NCBI GenBank assembly: GCA_964572045.1 | Contig: CAZNEI010000001.1 | Span: 85,401-149,400, forward strand | DNA length: 64,000 nucleotides | Reading direction: 5' to 3' | From: CBDCKR01 sp964572045 | GTDB taxonomy: Bacteria; Gemmatimonadota; Gemmatimonadetes; Longimicrobiales; Gaopeijiaceae | Shown here: in pieces, positions 16,245 through 25,338 of the stretch | Layout of the letters: every line of letters starts with the position of its first letter | Numbering within the stretch: position 1 is the first letter of the stretch | Notes under the pieces: generated by a model | Database searches by the model: none | Seen by the model: the letters and a program-made list of their open reading frames with translations, nothing else | Told to the model about the DNA's origin: nothing | Made by a program: the position numbers and the translations under genes

Positions 16245-18641
16245 TCACGGCGTGTTGACTTGCAGCGGTGTGTAGGACTGCGGCTGGCCTGCAGCGGCGT
16301 TGACCACCATGTCAGGCACCACCGGGAAACGGTTGAAGTAATGGCCTCCCAGCGCGTCGGAGATGGCGCAGAGGAGGGCCGCGGCGGCGCAGCCCATCGT
16401 GGGCTCTCCCACGCCCTTGGATCCCACCGGATTTTGCGGATCGGCGATGTCGACGGCCGCCCAGTCCATCTCCAGTGGGACGTCCAGATACGATGGCGGC
16501 TTGGTCTGATGCAGACCGATCGTACCCGGCAGTCCGTAGTGCGGATCGTAGAGGTGCCGCTCGAGGGCGGCCATGCCGAAGCCCTGAACAGCGCCTCCGC
16601 TGATCTGTGTGGCCAGACCCAGCGGGTGAAGCACGGTTCCGCAATCGGCCACACCCAAATAGTCGAGGATCTCGAACTGGCCCGTCTCGATGTCGAGCTC
16701 GATTCGGATGAAGCCGGCGGCCAGCGCCGGAACCATCCCGTTGCGCTCCAAGTTGTCCCTGGAGACCCCGATCAGGCCGCTGCCAGCCAGGCGCGCGACC
16801 GCCGACTTCGTCATCTCGTTGAGATCGTCCGGGACCTCGTGGCCGCTGTACCTTCCCCCGAGTTCGATGGCTCGCTCGGCCGCTCGGGCGTAGGTGAGTC
16901 GCCGCGACGGATTGGCCCTCTGGAACACCGTCTCCTCGCCGATGTCGTAGTCGTCGGCCGATCCACCCAACTCCATCGCCGCGATCTCTTTCAGCTTCTC
17001 GACGGCGTCCATGGCGGCGACATAATTGGTGCGCGTCATGGTGAAGCTGGTGTTGCTTCCGTACTGGGCGAGGTTCCAGGGCAACCCCTTCCTGGTGTCG
17101 CCCCGCTCGATCACGCAGTTCTCCCACCGCATGCCGAGCACGTCGGCGGCGGCCCGTGACGTGGACGCGTAGGAAAACGTTCCGAGGTTGCCGACCCCCG
17201 TGTGTACGTGCAGCACGCCGTCGGGGGTAATGCGGACCAAGCCGTCGTAGCCGCTCGAGCCGGCAGAATGGAAGGCCTGACCGACACCGACGCCGATCAC
17301 CTTGGAGCCGCTTCGCCGGCCGCTCTGGGCCTTCTTGCCTTCCCAGTCGAAGCGTTCCGCACCGATGTCCAACGCTTCGCGCATGTATGCGCTTGTCACG
17401 GGTCCCTGGCGAGGTCCGTAGAGCGAGGCGTTGTCGGGGGCGTTGAGTCGACGGATCTCCAACTGATCCAGTCCAAGCTGGCGGGCGGCCTTGTCAAGCA
17501 GCGGCTCGACGGCTGCCGCGATCTGGTTCTGCCCTGGCCCGCGTTGCGCGCCCGTGGCCGGCGTATTGGTCAGGACGGACATGCCCCGGTAACGCATCGC
17601 GAGGGGTGTATAGACGATCGACACCGCGCTGCCCGCAGAGTTGTGATCGCCGCTTCCGGAGTTTGGGCCATTCTCCTGGACGATGTACATGTCGACGGCG
17701 GTCATCCTCCCGTCGTCGCGGAACCCCATCTTGATGCGGCCCTGGAAGCCGGGGCGCGCCGACCCGATGAAGTTCTCCTCCGCTCGGCTGATGCGCATGA
17801 GAACGGGTCGTCCGGTCTTCCGGGCCATATAGGCCGGTACGGCCATGATGGGATAGGCGGTGCCCTTCGACCCGAACCCCCCTCCGCAGAATTCGGCGAT
17901 GTAGACGAGATCGTCCTGCTCGATCCCCAGGTACTCGGCGAGGCCGGGCACGACAAAGCTCTGGCTCTGGCTCGATCCGTAGACGTAGCACTTGCCGTTC
18001 TGCCAATACGCCATGCAGCTCCTGGGCTCCATGGAGTGGTGGGACGTGTTTGCGGTCACGAACGTCTCGTCGAGCACGAGCGAGGCCGCGGCGAAGCCGG
18101 CCTCCACGTCCCCGTACGACCAGTCCACCAGCGGGTCGCCCATCGGGAGCTTGCCCTCGGCGGCCTCGACGAAATCCTCGGCCGTCCACTTCCGTTCTTG
18201 AACGCCCTCACCTCGGACCGCGACGTTGCCGGCCGTGCGGGCGTTGGGTCCGCCGGGGCGCAGGCTCTCCAAGGGATCTACGCAAAACGGCAGGGGCTCC
18301 AGATCCAGCTTGACCGCCCCGATCGCATCTTGGGCCGTGGTCTCGTCGACGGCTGCGACCGCGAGAATCGGTTCCCCCACGTAGTGGGGCTCGTTCGTGA
18401 GGATTGGATCTCCGGGGGCGGGGATTTCGGGTACCTCGTCGGCTGTGAGGATGGCGACGACGCCTTCCATGGCCAATGCCTCCGACGCGTCGATCCCCCG
18501 CACCCGGCCGTGCGGCATGGGGCTCGTGAGAAGTCGACAGTGCAGCATCCCGTCCGCACGGAAATCCTCCGCGTACTTGGCTGCTCCCGTTACCTTGGCT
18601 CGCAGTCCAGGAGGCGTGAAGTTCTCACCGATCAGCGCCAT
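16245..18641 (-). CDS. Molybdopterin-binding large subunit, PaoC/YagR-like oxidoreductase
   Basis: A 798-residue catalytic subunit of the xanthine-oxidase family that binds molybdenum cofactor and hydroxylates its substrate with water-derived oxygen. Characteristic segments are GLRAKVTGAAKYAEDF at the N-terminus, FCGGGFGSKG near the cofactor site, and KGVGEP with the likely catalytic Glu746. The loop that reads AYRCSFR in CO dehydrogenase is GAQRGPGQ here, so this is not a CO dehydrogenase. The start has a near-perfect AGGAGGTG 5 nt upstream and overlaps the small subunit gene by 17 nt. Together with its partners it resembles periplasmic aldehyde oxidoreductase PaoABC; substrate is inferred, and other aldehyde or N-heterocycle oxidases are possible. 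Confidence 0.88.
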   Translation of the reverse strand: MALIGENFTPPGLRAKVTGAAKYAEDFRADGMLHCRLLTSPMPHGRVRGIDASEALAMEGVVAILTADEVPEIPAPGDPILTNEPHYVGEPILAVAAVDETTAQDAIGAVKLDLEPLPFCVDPLESLRPGGPNARTAGNVAVRGEGVQERKWTAEDFVEAAEGKLPMGDPLVDWSYGDVEAGFAAASLVLDETFVTANTSHHSMEPRSCMAYWQNGKCYVYGSSQSQSFVVPGLAEYLGIEQDDLVYIAEFCGGGFGSKGTAYPIMAVPAYMARKTGRPVLMRISRAEENFIGSARPGFQGRIKMGFRDDGRMTAVDMYIVQENGPNSGSGDHNSAGSAVSIVYTPLAMRYRGMSVLTNTPATGAQRGPGQNQIAAAVEPLLDKAARQLGLDQLEIRRLNAPDNASLYGPRQGPVTSAYMREALDIGAERFDWEGKKAQSGRRSGSKVIGVGVGQAFHSAGSSGYDGLVRITPDGVLHVHTGVGNLGTFSYASTSRAAADVLGMRWENCVIERGDTRKGLPWNLAQYGSNTSFTMTRTNYVAAMDAVEKLKEIAAMELGGSADDYDIGEETVFQRANPSRRLTYARAAERAIELGGRYSGHEVPDDLNEMTKSAVARLAGSGLIGVSRDNLERNGMVPALAAGFIRIELDIETGQFEILDYLGVADCGTVLHPLGLATQISGGAVQGFGMAALERHLYDPHYGLPGTIGLHQTKPPSYLDVPLEMDWAAVDIADPQNPVGSKGVGEPTMGCAAAALLCAISDALGGHYFNRFPVVPDMVVNAAAGQPQSYTPLQVNTP

Positions 18642-19338
18642 TTTGCACCTCCTGTGCCGCGCGCATGACCCCGTTCAGGTATTGGTCGTAGGCACCACAC
18701 CGGCAGATATTGCCGGACATCGCCTGACGAGCTTCTTCACGCGTCGGGTTCGGGTTCGCCCGCAGCAGCCCTACCGCCGCCATCACCTGTCCGGGCGTAC
18801 AGAAGCCGCACTGGGGCGAGAGTTCGTCGATGAACGCCTGCTGGACCGGGTGAAGCTCGCCGGACGGGCTCTCAAGCCCTTCGACGGTGGTGATCTGTCG
18901 ACCCCTGACCCTGTGGGTCAGCGTCGAGCACGAGTAGTGCGTGACGTCGTCGACAAGGACCGTGCAAGCGCCGCACTCCGCCCGATCACACCCGAGCTTC
19001 GTGCCCGTGAGGCCGAGCTTGTAGCGGAGCGTCATCGCCAGGGTCTCGTTCGGAAGGACGTCCACCCGGCGGGTCTGCCCGTTTACGTTGAGCGAGACTA
19101 AGCGCTCTGCTGCGCCCGCTTGGAGCGCGGGTCTGGAAGTCGCGCTGGCAAGGTACGGCAGGCCCGACACGGCGACTCCGGAAGCGATGACTCCCTTGAT
19201 GAAGTTCCGGCGTGACATGCCTGAGCGGCCCGCGAGGTATTCGAACATCTCGCCGAACTCGCTAGAGGGGGGGCTCGGTGGGGCCTCCACGTCAGGCCCC
19301 GGGGGCCGGACGTGACTCGACGGGTTACTCACGTTCAT
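18625..19338 (-). CDS. Tat-exported [2Fe-2S] subunit, PaoA/YagT-like
   Basis: A 237-residue small subunit with two [2Fe-2S] clusters: the plant-type set Cys117, 122, 125 and 137 (CDRAECGAC...C) and the second set Cys177, 180, 212 and 214 (CGFC...CRC). A twin-arginine motif SRRNFIKG (Arg43-Arg44) and a hydrophobic segment ending ASATS precede them, so the folded complex should cross the membrane by the Tat system with its partners hitch-hiking. The 40 residues before the Tat motif are unusually long and Pro/Ser-rich. The start is ATG 19338 or GTG 19332; AGGAG is better spaced for the GTG. It is first in the operon, in the order small-large-medium, which differs from paoA-B-C of E. coli. Confidence 0.88.
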   Translation of the reverse strand: MNVSNPSSHVRPPGPDVEAPPSPPSSEFGEMFEYLAGRSGMSRRNFIKGVIASGVAVSGLPYLASATSRPALQAGAAERLVSLNVNGQTRRVDVLPNETLAMTLRYKLGLTGTKLGCDRAECGACTVLVDDVTHYSCSTLTHRVRGRQITTVEGLESPSGELHPVQQAFIDELSPQCGFCTPGQVMAAVGLLRANPNPTREEARQAMSGNICRCGAYDQYLNGVMRAAQEVQNGADR

Positions 19339-19589
19339 CTCTCCTGCTCCGGCTAGGGCTGCACGCCCAATCGTACCGGCTGAAACGTGGCGACGCAACC
19401 GGCTTCGGACTGGCCCGGAGGGTCGGTGGGGGCCTCATTCGGGGAAGCGGCTGCAACGCCGGAAGGGGGATTGTCCGTCCCGCCCGGACTCGACAACTTA
19501 AGGGGGATCGATCGGTGCCCGTTCCGCTCGCGAGAACCGGCCCATCGACCAGACGTGGCCCCCCACCTCGCACTCAGAGGGTGCCCGCG

Positions 19590-19988
19590 ATGGTGTGGAC
19601 AACTGCAGCGAGCCGAGAAGGACGTCGGATCGGCGCGGCCTTGCTCGCGTCCCTGTTTCTGATCGGGACGCTCGCGTCGGCCCGCTCCTGCCCGCGTCAC
19701 GACGGCGTGACCTTGGCGGATGTGAGCTTCGCCGCCGCAGGGCACGCCCACGACGGCCCTCACACCACCTCCCAGAGCAGCTCCCATTCGCCGGCCGAGG
19801 GGCACCCATGCTCTTGCGCGGACCTCTGCCAGATCGGCGGGGCCCCCGAGATCGAGAAACCCCAGAGCCAACTTGCAGCTCTTCCGCTCGCCCGCTCGCT
19901 TGCCCCGAACCCGCCGGCAGAGAGGAACCCCGCGCAGCCGACTCGTCATCTCATCCCTCTCCCCAACCCCCCCCCGCTCGCCGTCTGA
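19590..19988 (+). CDS. Small secreted Cys/His-rich protein upstream of a TonB receptor
   Basis: A 132-residue protein I cannot assign to a named family. The N-terminus RRIGAALLASLFLIGTLASA looks like a signal peptide. The mature part is rich in His and Cys: CPRHDG, HAHDGPHTT and HPCSCADLCQ, with a Pro-rich tail ending LPNPPPLAV. Clusters of His and Cys after a signal peptide often mean metal binding. The gene is 132 nt upstream of a TonB receptor whose loops are Met-rich, and short His/Cys proteins are found beside copper-uptake receptors in other bacteria, so a role in copper capture is a reasonable guess. The start is chosen at the ATG before the signal peptide. Confidence 0.5.
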   Translation: MVWTTAASREGRRIGAALLASLFLIGTLASARSCPRHDGVTLADVSFAAAGHAHDGPHTTSQSSSHSPAEGHPCSCADLCQIGGAPEIEKPQSQLAALPLARSLAPNPPAERNPAQPTRHLIPLPNPPPLAV

Positions 19989-20120
19989 CCGGACGTTCAC
20001 TGCAGAAGCGGGAGTTCCCGGCCCCTACTGGGCCCTCGGATCGCCTTCATGAGACGATGTGAGCCGCGCTACGGTCCTCGTCTCGACCGAAAGAACACAT
20101 GGGGAAAAGAAGATAGGGAT

Positions 20121-22427
20121 ATGTCGACGAAGAAGAGCAGCATGTGCTTGGTACTGATCGGAATGCCGCTGCTCGGGGCGTTCGGAATCGGTGGAGCCTC
20201 GGCGCTCGGGGCCCAACAGGTGATCGGGAGTGTGCTGAGCAGCGAGGACGGTAGCCCCGTCCGCGGAGCTGTGGTCCGGGCCTCCGAGGCCGACGTCTGG
20301 GCCACTACGGATGGGTCGGGGACGTTTTCGCTCACGCTCCACCCGGGAGCCCACGCCGTGGAAGCGAGCGCTTTGGGGTATCGCACGACCGCGCTCCAAG
20401 TCATGGTCGAGGGCGGTCGCTCGACGACGTTGACGTTTTCTCTCGAACGCCGCCCTCTGGCTCTCGAGGGGATCACGGTCTCCGTGCTTCGGCCCGACCT
20501 CATGCCCCGCGCCAGGTTGGAAGAGAGGCAGGTCGAGGAGGCCAACCCCAGGGACGCGGGAGAGCTGCTGAGGGCCCTGGAGGGTGTGGAGGCGGTTCGG
20601 AGAGGGCCAGTGGGACTCGATCCGGTCGTGCGCGGTCTCAGGGAGACCGAGGTAGGGACCTATCTCGACGGGGCACGCATGTTCCCGGCCGGCCCAGCCC
20701 GCATGGACTCGCCACTCACCCACCTCGATCCCAGCGCCGTGCGGTCCATCGAGGTCGTGAAGGGACCGTATGCGCTCACGTGGGGGGCTGGGAACCTTAG
20801 CGCGATACGCGTCGAAACGCAGCCGCTCCCGCAGGCGGAGACGGATGTACGGGGGAGCATCGCAGCGGGGTTCGACTCCAACCTGGGAGCGACCGAAACG
20901 ACAGCCAAGCTTTACGGCAAAGGCGCCGGGGTCTCGTATTTCGTGCACGGGGCTTTCCGGGAGGGCAACGACTACGAATCCGGGGGCGGCCAACTGGTGC
21001 CGGGTGACTTCCGGTCGTGGGAAGCTCGAGGAAAGGTCGGCTTCGATGTCGGTGACCGCGGCAGGGCGTTGCTGTCCGCCGGATACCAGGAGCAGGGGCC
21101 GATCGATTATCCGGGCCGCCTGCTCGCGGCCGACTTCTTTGAGTCGACGAACGTCCTGGCCACCTTCGATTGGTCGGGGGACGGTCGGATCAGGGGCCTT
21201 AACGTGGAGGCATATCACAACAAGGTCGACCACGGGATGGACAACACCGGAAAGCCCACCCGCATGGCCATGCCGACTCGGATGCCGCCCTTCGCGCTCG
21301 ACGTGTCCGTGGACTCCTACATGAGAGTGAGCGGTGGGAGGGTCGGCTTGGACCTGCACCTGGACGACCAATGGTCCGCAGAGATCGGAGGGGACGTCTA
21401 TCTTTCAAACCGGAATGCCGATCGCAGGATCGGAAACCTCGAGACGGGCATGACGATGTTCGAGGACATGATGTGGCCCGACGCCGACATCAACGACGCC
21501 GGCGCGTTCGGGCAACTCTCGTTCCGCCGGGGCGGCCTCCGGGTGGCGGGGACGGTCCGTGGCGACTTCGTGAAGGCTAGCGCTCCAACGGCGAGCGAGT
21601 TCTTTCTCACGCATGTGGGCTCCGACCTCGACGCCGCGGAGACCAACCTGAGCGGCGCGGTCACGATGTCGTATGACGTCGACAGCAACTGGACTATGAC
21701 CGGAGGCCTCGGGTCCGTGGTCCGCACTGCCGACGCGACCGAGCGATACTCGGACCGGATCCCCGCCTCCAAGGCACAAATGACCGCCGAGTTCGTGGGG
21801 AATCCCAACCTCGACCCGGAGCGAAGCCTCCAGGGCGATGTCTGGATCGACGGCCGGTTCGAGCGGTTCTCGGTTCACGTGGGCGCTTTCGGCCGCAAGA
21901 TCTACGACTACATCACGCTCCAGGCTACAGCGCTTCCGAAGCGACTTCCTCTATCGCCGAACACGGTCTACCAGTACGTGAACGGTGAGGCCACCTTCAG
22001 GGGCATCGACATGGCGTTCGCCGCAGCCCTGAGCGATGTGCTGACGTGGGATGGAAGCTTCTCCTATCTGTACGGACGCGACGACTCGGTCGGAGAGCCC
22101 GCGATCGGAGTTTCGCCTCTGCGTACCACCCTCGGGCTCAGGTACGAGGATCAGGCCGGGCGCTTCTACGTCGGGGGGACCGCCCACTTGGTCGCAGAGC
22201 AAGACCAGGTCGCAAGCTCCCGCGGCGAGATCCCGACGGCGAGTTATCAGACCGGCGACCTGCGGGCAGGTTTCGGGATGACCAACGGCGTCACGGTCCG
22301 CGGCGGGATCCTCAACATCTGGGACGAGGACTACTCGGATCACCTGAATGCGAAGAACCCCTTCACAGGGATTCCCGTGGCCGAGCCGGGCCGAGTGCTC
22401 TTCGTCGATGTCGCCTGGAGCTTCTGA
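20121..22427 (+). CDS. TonB-dependent receptor, possible copper (OprC-like) receptor
   Basis: A 768-residue outer-membrane receptor. A signal peptide (to about ALGAQ) is followed by a CarboxypepD_reg-like domain (QVIGSVLSSEDGSPVRGAVV), a plug domain (residues about 125-235, with VRGLRETEVGTYLDGARMF and SIEVVKGPYALTWG) and a beta-barrel ending FVDVAWSF. The plug phrase RMDSPLTHLDPSAV and two Met-rich loops, KPTRMAMPTRMPPF (about residue 375) and GMTMFEDMMWPDAD (about 445), are reminiscent of TonB-dependent copper receptors such as OprC/NosA, where Met, His and Cys bind copper. The start at ATG 20121 is preferred over an upstream frame at 20049. A strong hairpin follows the stop. Copper as the ligand is inference. 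Confidence 0.85.
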   Translation: MSTKKSSMCLVLIGMPLLGAFGIGGASALGAQQVIGSVLSSEDGSPVRGAVVRASEADVWATTDGSGTFSLTLHPGAHAVEASALGYRTTALQVMVEGGRSTTLTFSLERRPLALEGITVSVLRPDLMPRARLEERQVEEANPRDAGELLRALEGVEAVRRGPVGLDPVVRGLRETEVGTYLDGARMFPAGPARMDSPLTHLDPSAVRSIEVVKGPYALTWGAGNLSAIRVETQPLPQAETDVRGSIAAGFDSNLGATETTAKLYGKGAGVSYFVHGAFREGNDYESGGGQLVPGDFRSWEARGKVGFDVGDRGRALLSAGYQEQGPIDYPGRLLAADFFESTNVLATFDWSGDGRIRGLNVEAYHNKVDHGMDNTGKPTRMAMPTRMPPFALDVSVDSYMRVSGGRVGLDLHLDDQWSAEIGGDVYLSNRNADRRIGNLETGMTMFEDMMWPDADINDAGAFGQLSFRRGGLRVAGTVRGDFVKASAPTASEFFLTHVGSDLDAAETNLSGAVTMSYDVDSNWTMTGGLGSVVRTADATERYSDRIPASKAQMTAEFVGNPNLDPERSLQGDVWIDGRFERFSVHVGAFGRKIYDYITLQATALPKRLPLSPNTVYQYVNGEATFRGIDMAFAAALSDVLTWDGSFSYLYGRDDSVGEPAIGVSPLRTTLGLRYEDQAGRFYVGGTAHLVAEQDQVASSRGEIPTASYQTGDLRAGFGMTNGVTVRGGILNIWDEDYSDHLNAKNPFTGIPVAEPGRVLFVDVAWSF

Positions 22428-22465
22428 GAGATCCGGCCAGCGCAGTGGCTCGCTGCAAGCGAAGG

Positions 22466-22502
22466 GGGCCGGGTGGCCGGACTCCCCTCCGGCCGCCGGC
22501 CC
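22466..22502 (+). terminator. GC-rich hairpin after the TonB receptor gene
   Basis: Two nested arms GGGCCGG..GGCCGGA and TCCGGCC.CCGGCCC form a 14-bp stem with a small bulge and a 6-nt loop, starting 39 nt after the stop codon. There is no clear T-run afterwards, so it may act as an intrinsic terminator only weakly or protect the 3' end. The rest of 22428-22802 shows no gene that I recognise. Confidence 0.5.
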
Positions 22503-22802
22503 TTCAAGCGGCTGAGAGGGCCTTGGACGGGTGCCACGCCCTGTCTCGCGGATTCGGTTCTGTCCGCAAATGGGGGGGACTCCGGTTCCGGGCGAATTCG
22601 GTCCGAACGGTCCACAGGCGGATGGGACGCGGCCCTTCGATACCTCAAGACGCCCCGGAGGCCTTCCTAGTCAGAAACTCTCCCCTTTGGTATCCTTCTT
22701 ACTCCTTGTGCTCGCCAGCTCTGGTGCGATCCCGACGTCGAGGCGCTGCACTGCGCGTATGTTCAACCCCTGTCCCTTGATGGCTGCCGAGAAACGAATC
22801 GA

Positions 22803-23759
22803 GTGAGGACACCCGCCCAGCCCTTCGGTGTCGACGAGTGGGCCCTGATCCTCGGTGGCTCGAGTGGATTTGGACTCGCCACCGCACAGAAGCTGGCCGA
22901 GCACGGGCTCAACCTTTGCGTGGTCCACCGAGACCGTCGTGGGGCCATGAGCCGCATTGCCTCCGAGTTCGACGCAATCCGGGCAAGGGGTGTGTCGCTG
23001 CTGACGTTCAACAAGAACGCCCTTGAGGCCGAGGTGCGGGAGGAGATCCTCGACGGCTTGAGCGAGACGATCAGACCCTCGGGTCGGATCCGGGTCCTCC
23101 TTCACTCCATCGCCTTCGGCAACCTCAAGCTGATCGGTCCGCCGGCTCCGGCCTCCGCCGTGGCCCGACAACGGCTTGCTGAAGCCCTCGACATTGAGGT
23201 GTCGACCCTGCGGGAAGCCGCCGACCGCCTTTTCCGCGAGGGCGTCGACGGCATGCGCGGCCTCGCCTCGCCCCCGGAGTACGCCGCCGACTCAGTCCTC
23301 GACGAGGAGGACATGGCGCGAACCATCCACGCGATGGGCACGAGCCTGCTGGGGTGGACGCAGGAGCTCTTGGGACGGGGCTTGTTTGCTCCCGACGCTC
23401 GGGTTCTCGGCCTCACGAGCGAGGGCAACGAGGTCGCTTGGAGGGGCTACGCGGCGGTCGCGGCCGCCAAGGTGGCCTTGGAGTCGGTCTCACGCTCGAT
23501 TGCGGTGGAGATGGCGTCCTTCGGGATCCGGTCGAACGTGGTGCAGGCCGGGGTTACCGATACGCCGGCACTGCGGATGATACCGGGTAGCGCCCACCTG
23601 AAGGCGCAGGCGCGGACCCGGAATCCCTTCAGACGTCTGACCTCCCCCCAGGACGTGGCGAACGTCGTTTACCTCCTTTCACTCCCCGAGGCCGCCTGGA
23701 TCAACGGAGAGATAATCCGGGTCGACGGGGGGGAGCGCATCGCGGGAGCATCTCCATGA
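22803..23759 (+). CDS. FabI-like enoyl-reductase-type SDR
   Basis: A 318-residue short-chain dehydrogenase. The nucleotide-binding loop is GGSSGFGLA (about residues 18-26) and HSIAFG (101-106) is a phrase typical of enoyl-ACP reductase FabI. The catalytic pair is Tyr216 and Lys223, spaced Y-x6-K as in FabI rather than Y-x3-K of ketoreductases. This points to reduction of a trans-2-enoyl-ACP. It is about 50 residues longer than FabI because of an insertion between roughly residues 110 and 190. The start is GTG 22803. It is the first gene of an eight-gene operon and overlaps the next gene by 4 nt. A ketoreductase function cannot be excluded from sequence alone. Confidence 0.75.
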   Translation: MRTPAQPFGVDEWALILGGSSGFGLATAQKLAEHGLNLCVVHRDRRGAMSRIASEFDAIRARGVSLLTFNKNALEAEVREEILDGLSETIRPSGRIRVLLHSIAFGNLKLIGPPAPASAVARQRLAEALDIEVSTLREAADRLFREGVDGMRGLASPPEYAADSVLDEEDMARTIHAMGTSLLGWTQELLGRGLFAPDARVLGLTSEGNEVAWRGYAAVAAAKVALESVSRSIAVEMASFGIRSNVVQAGVTDTPALRMIPGSAHLKAQARTRNPFRRLTSPQDVANVVYLLSLPEAAWINGEIIRVDGGERIAGASP

Positions 23760-24751
23760 GCCTGTATCTTCACGGACTGGGCCACTTTCATCCCAAGAGT
23801 GAGATCACCAACCAGTTTCTCGTCGAACTCGACATCGGGACGAACGACGAGTGGATCCTGGAACGGGTGGGGATTCGCAGCCGTCGCACCGTCCTTTCTC
23901 TGGACTACATCCGCGAGACCCGGAACCTCGATCCCTGCGGCGCTGTCGAGGCCGCCATGTTCACGCATGCCGATACGGGGATCCGGGCCGCATCGATGGC
24001 TCTGGAGCGGGCTGGGATCTTGAGGGACGAAATCGGGATGGTCATCGCCGGATCGAGCAAGCCCGAGTGGTCCTCCCCAGCCGACGCGTGTATGATCGCC
24101 CAAGCGATGGAGCTTGAGGTGCCGGCCTTTGATGTAAACTCGGCGTGCACGAGCATGTGGGTCGCGCTCTACGCCCTGTCGATGATGCGCCCCGAGGCTC
24201 TGCCCGAGTACGTGATGATCGTTACTCCCGAGAGCCTCACGACCGCCGTAGACTACTCGGACCGATCAGCCTCGGTGCTCTGGGGTGACTGCACCACGGC
24301 CGCGATCGTCTCGACCAAGGTTCCGTCCCGCATCGAGATCGTGCGGAATACTCTCGAGTCGAGCCCCTCCGGCAGCGACAAGGTGGTCGTGCCGCTCTTC
24401 GGGCACTTCGACCAGGAGGGGCGCACCGTGCAGATGTTCGCCATCAAGAAGACAGTTCGCTCTTTGAAGAGAATCCAGAACGAGTTTCCGCCCAACGGCC
24501 GCTCGCTGCACTTCATCGGGCACCAGGCGAACCTTCGGATGCTGGAGACCGTGTGCGAGCGCTGCAACATCGAGCCCCATCTCCATCACTCCAACGTGGT
24601 CGACTTCGGCAACACGGGGGCTGCGGGAGCCGCGTCGGTGGCGTCGATGAACTGGGACCGCTGGACCGATTCCGACGATGTCGCGATCGTCGGCGTCGGC
24701 TCGGGCCTGTCGTGGTCTAGCTACGTGTTTCGTTTCGGGGAAGTCCCTTGA
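23756..24751 (+). CDS. Beta-ketoacyl-ACP synthase III-like enzyme
   Basis: A 331-residue thiolase-fold condensing enzyme of the FabH type. The Cys-His-Asn triad is visible: Cys131 in VNSACTSM, His256 in FIGHQANLRML and Asn286 in DFGNTGAAG. KASIII enzymes start chains by joining a CoA-bound primer to malonyl-ACP, and relatives carry out special condensations in polyene, alkene and quinolone pathways. The N-terminus SLYLHGLGHFHPKSEITN is also family-like. It overlaps the genes on both sides by 4 nt (ATGA at the start, TTGA at the end), so it is part of one translationally coupled operon. The primer cannot be predicted here. Confidence 0.85.
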   Translation: MSLYLHGLGHFHPKSEITNQFLVELDIGTNDEWILERVGIRSRRTVLSLDYIRETRNLDPCGAVEAAMFTHADTGIRAASMALERAGILRDEIGMVIAGSSKPEWSSPADACMIAQAMELEVPAFDVNSACTSMWVALYALSMMRPEALPEYVMIVTPESLTTAVDYSDRSASVLWGDCTTAAIVSTKVPSRIEIVRNTLESSPSGSDKVVVPLFGHFDQEGRTVQMFAIKKTVRSLKRIQNEFPPNGRSLHFIGHQANLRMLETVCERCNIEPHLHHSNVVDFGNTGAAGAASVASMNWDRWTDSDDVAIVGVGSGLSWSSYVFRFGEVP

Positions 24752-25338
24752 CGTACGAAGAGTTCCGTGAGCGGTCGCACCTCTCGGCGGAGGAAGTCCT
24801 CGCGTTCGCGTACGGGCGTCTGCTCGAGGATCGTCCTCCGGAGTTCAAGGCCCGCTTGCCCTTGCCGCCCATGTTGATGGTCGACCGCATCGGGCACCTC
24901 TCGCGCAATGGCCCCCGCGGGCGGATCGTGGCCGAGCGCGATGTCCGCCTTGACGACTGGTTCTTCCACTGCCATTTCCTGGGGGATCCGGTGCAGCCGG
25001 GCTGCCTCGGTCTTGACGGCGTCTGGCAGCTCATCGGCTTCTACTGCGCGTGGAACGGCGCCCTCGGCACCGGTCGCGCCCTGGGTTGCGCGGAAGTGGA
25101 GTTCTCCGGTCAGATCAGGCCCCACGACAAGGTCGTTCGCTACGAGATCGATATCGTCCGTTACCAGGACCTCCCTCAATCCGGTTCGGCCGTGGCGATC
25201 GGAGACGCGACCGTGCTCGTCGACGGCGAGCCGATCTACGAGATCCGCCGCGCGAAGGTCGGCGTGTTCCGAGAGATCGACTACGCCGACTACCCATTTC
25301 CCTCTCGGCGCTCGCGCGGCGGAAAGATGGCCGAATGA
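24748..25338 (+). CDS. FabA-like 3-hydroxyacyl-ACP dehydratase/isomerase
   Basis: A 196-residue hot-dog-fold dehydratase. The catalytic His76 and Asp90 lie in WFFHCHFLGD and PGCLGLDGVWQL, with the same 14-residue spacing as His70 and Asp84 of E. coli FabA. FabA-type enzymes dehydrate 3-hydroxyacyl-ACP and can isomerise trans-2 to cis-3 double bonds, the step that introduces unsaturation without oxygen. The start is TTG at 24748 overlapping the previous stop. The presence of both FabA and FabZ types in one operon suggests a product with one or more double bonds. Whether the isomerase activity is retained cannot be read from the sequence. Confidence 0.85.
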   Translation: MTYEEFRERSHLSAEEVLAFAYGRLLEDRPPEFKARLPLPPMLMVDRIGHLSRNGPRGRIVAERDVRLDDWFFHCHFLGDPVQPGCLGLDGVWQLIGFYCAWNGALGTGRALGCAEVEFSGQIRPHDKVVRYEIDIVRYQDLPQSGSAVAIGDATVLVDGEPIYEIRRAKVGVFREIDYADYPFPSRRSRGGKMAE

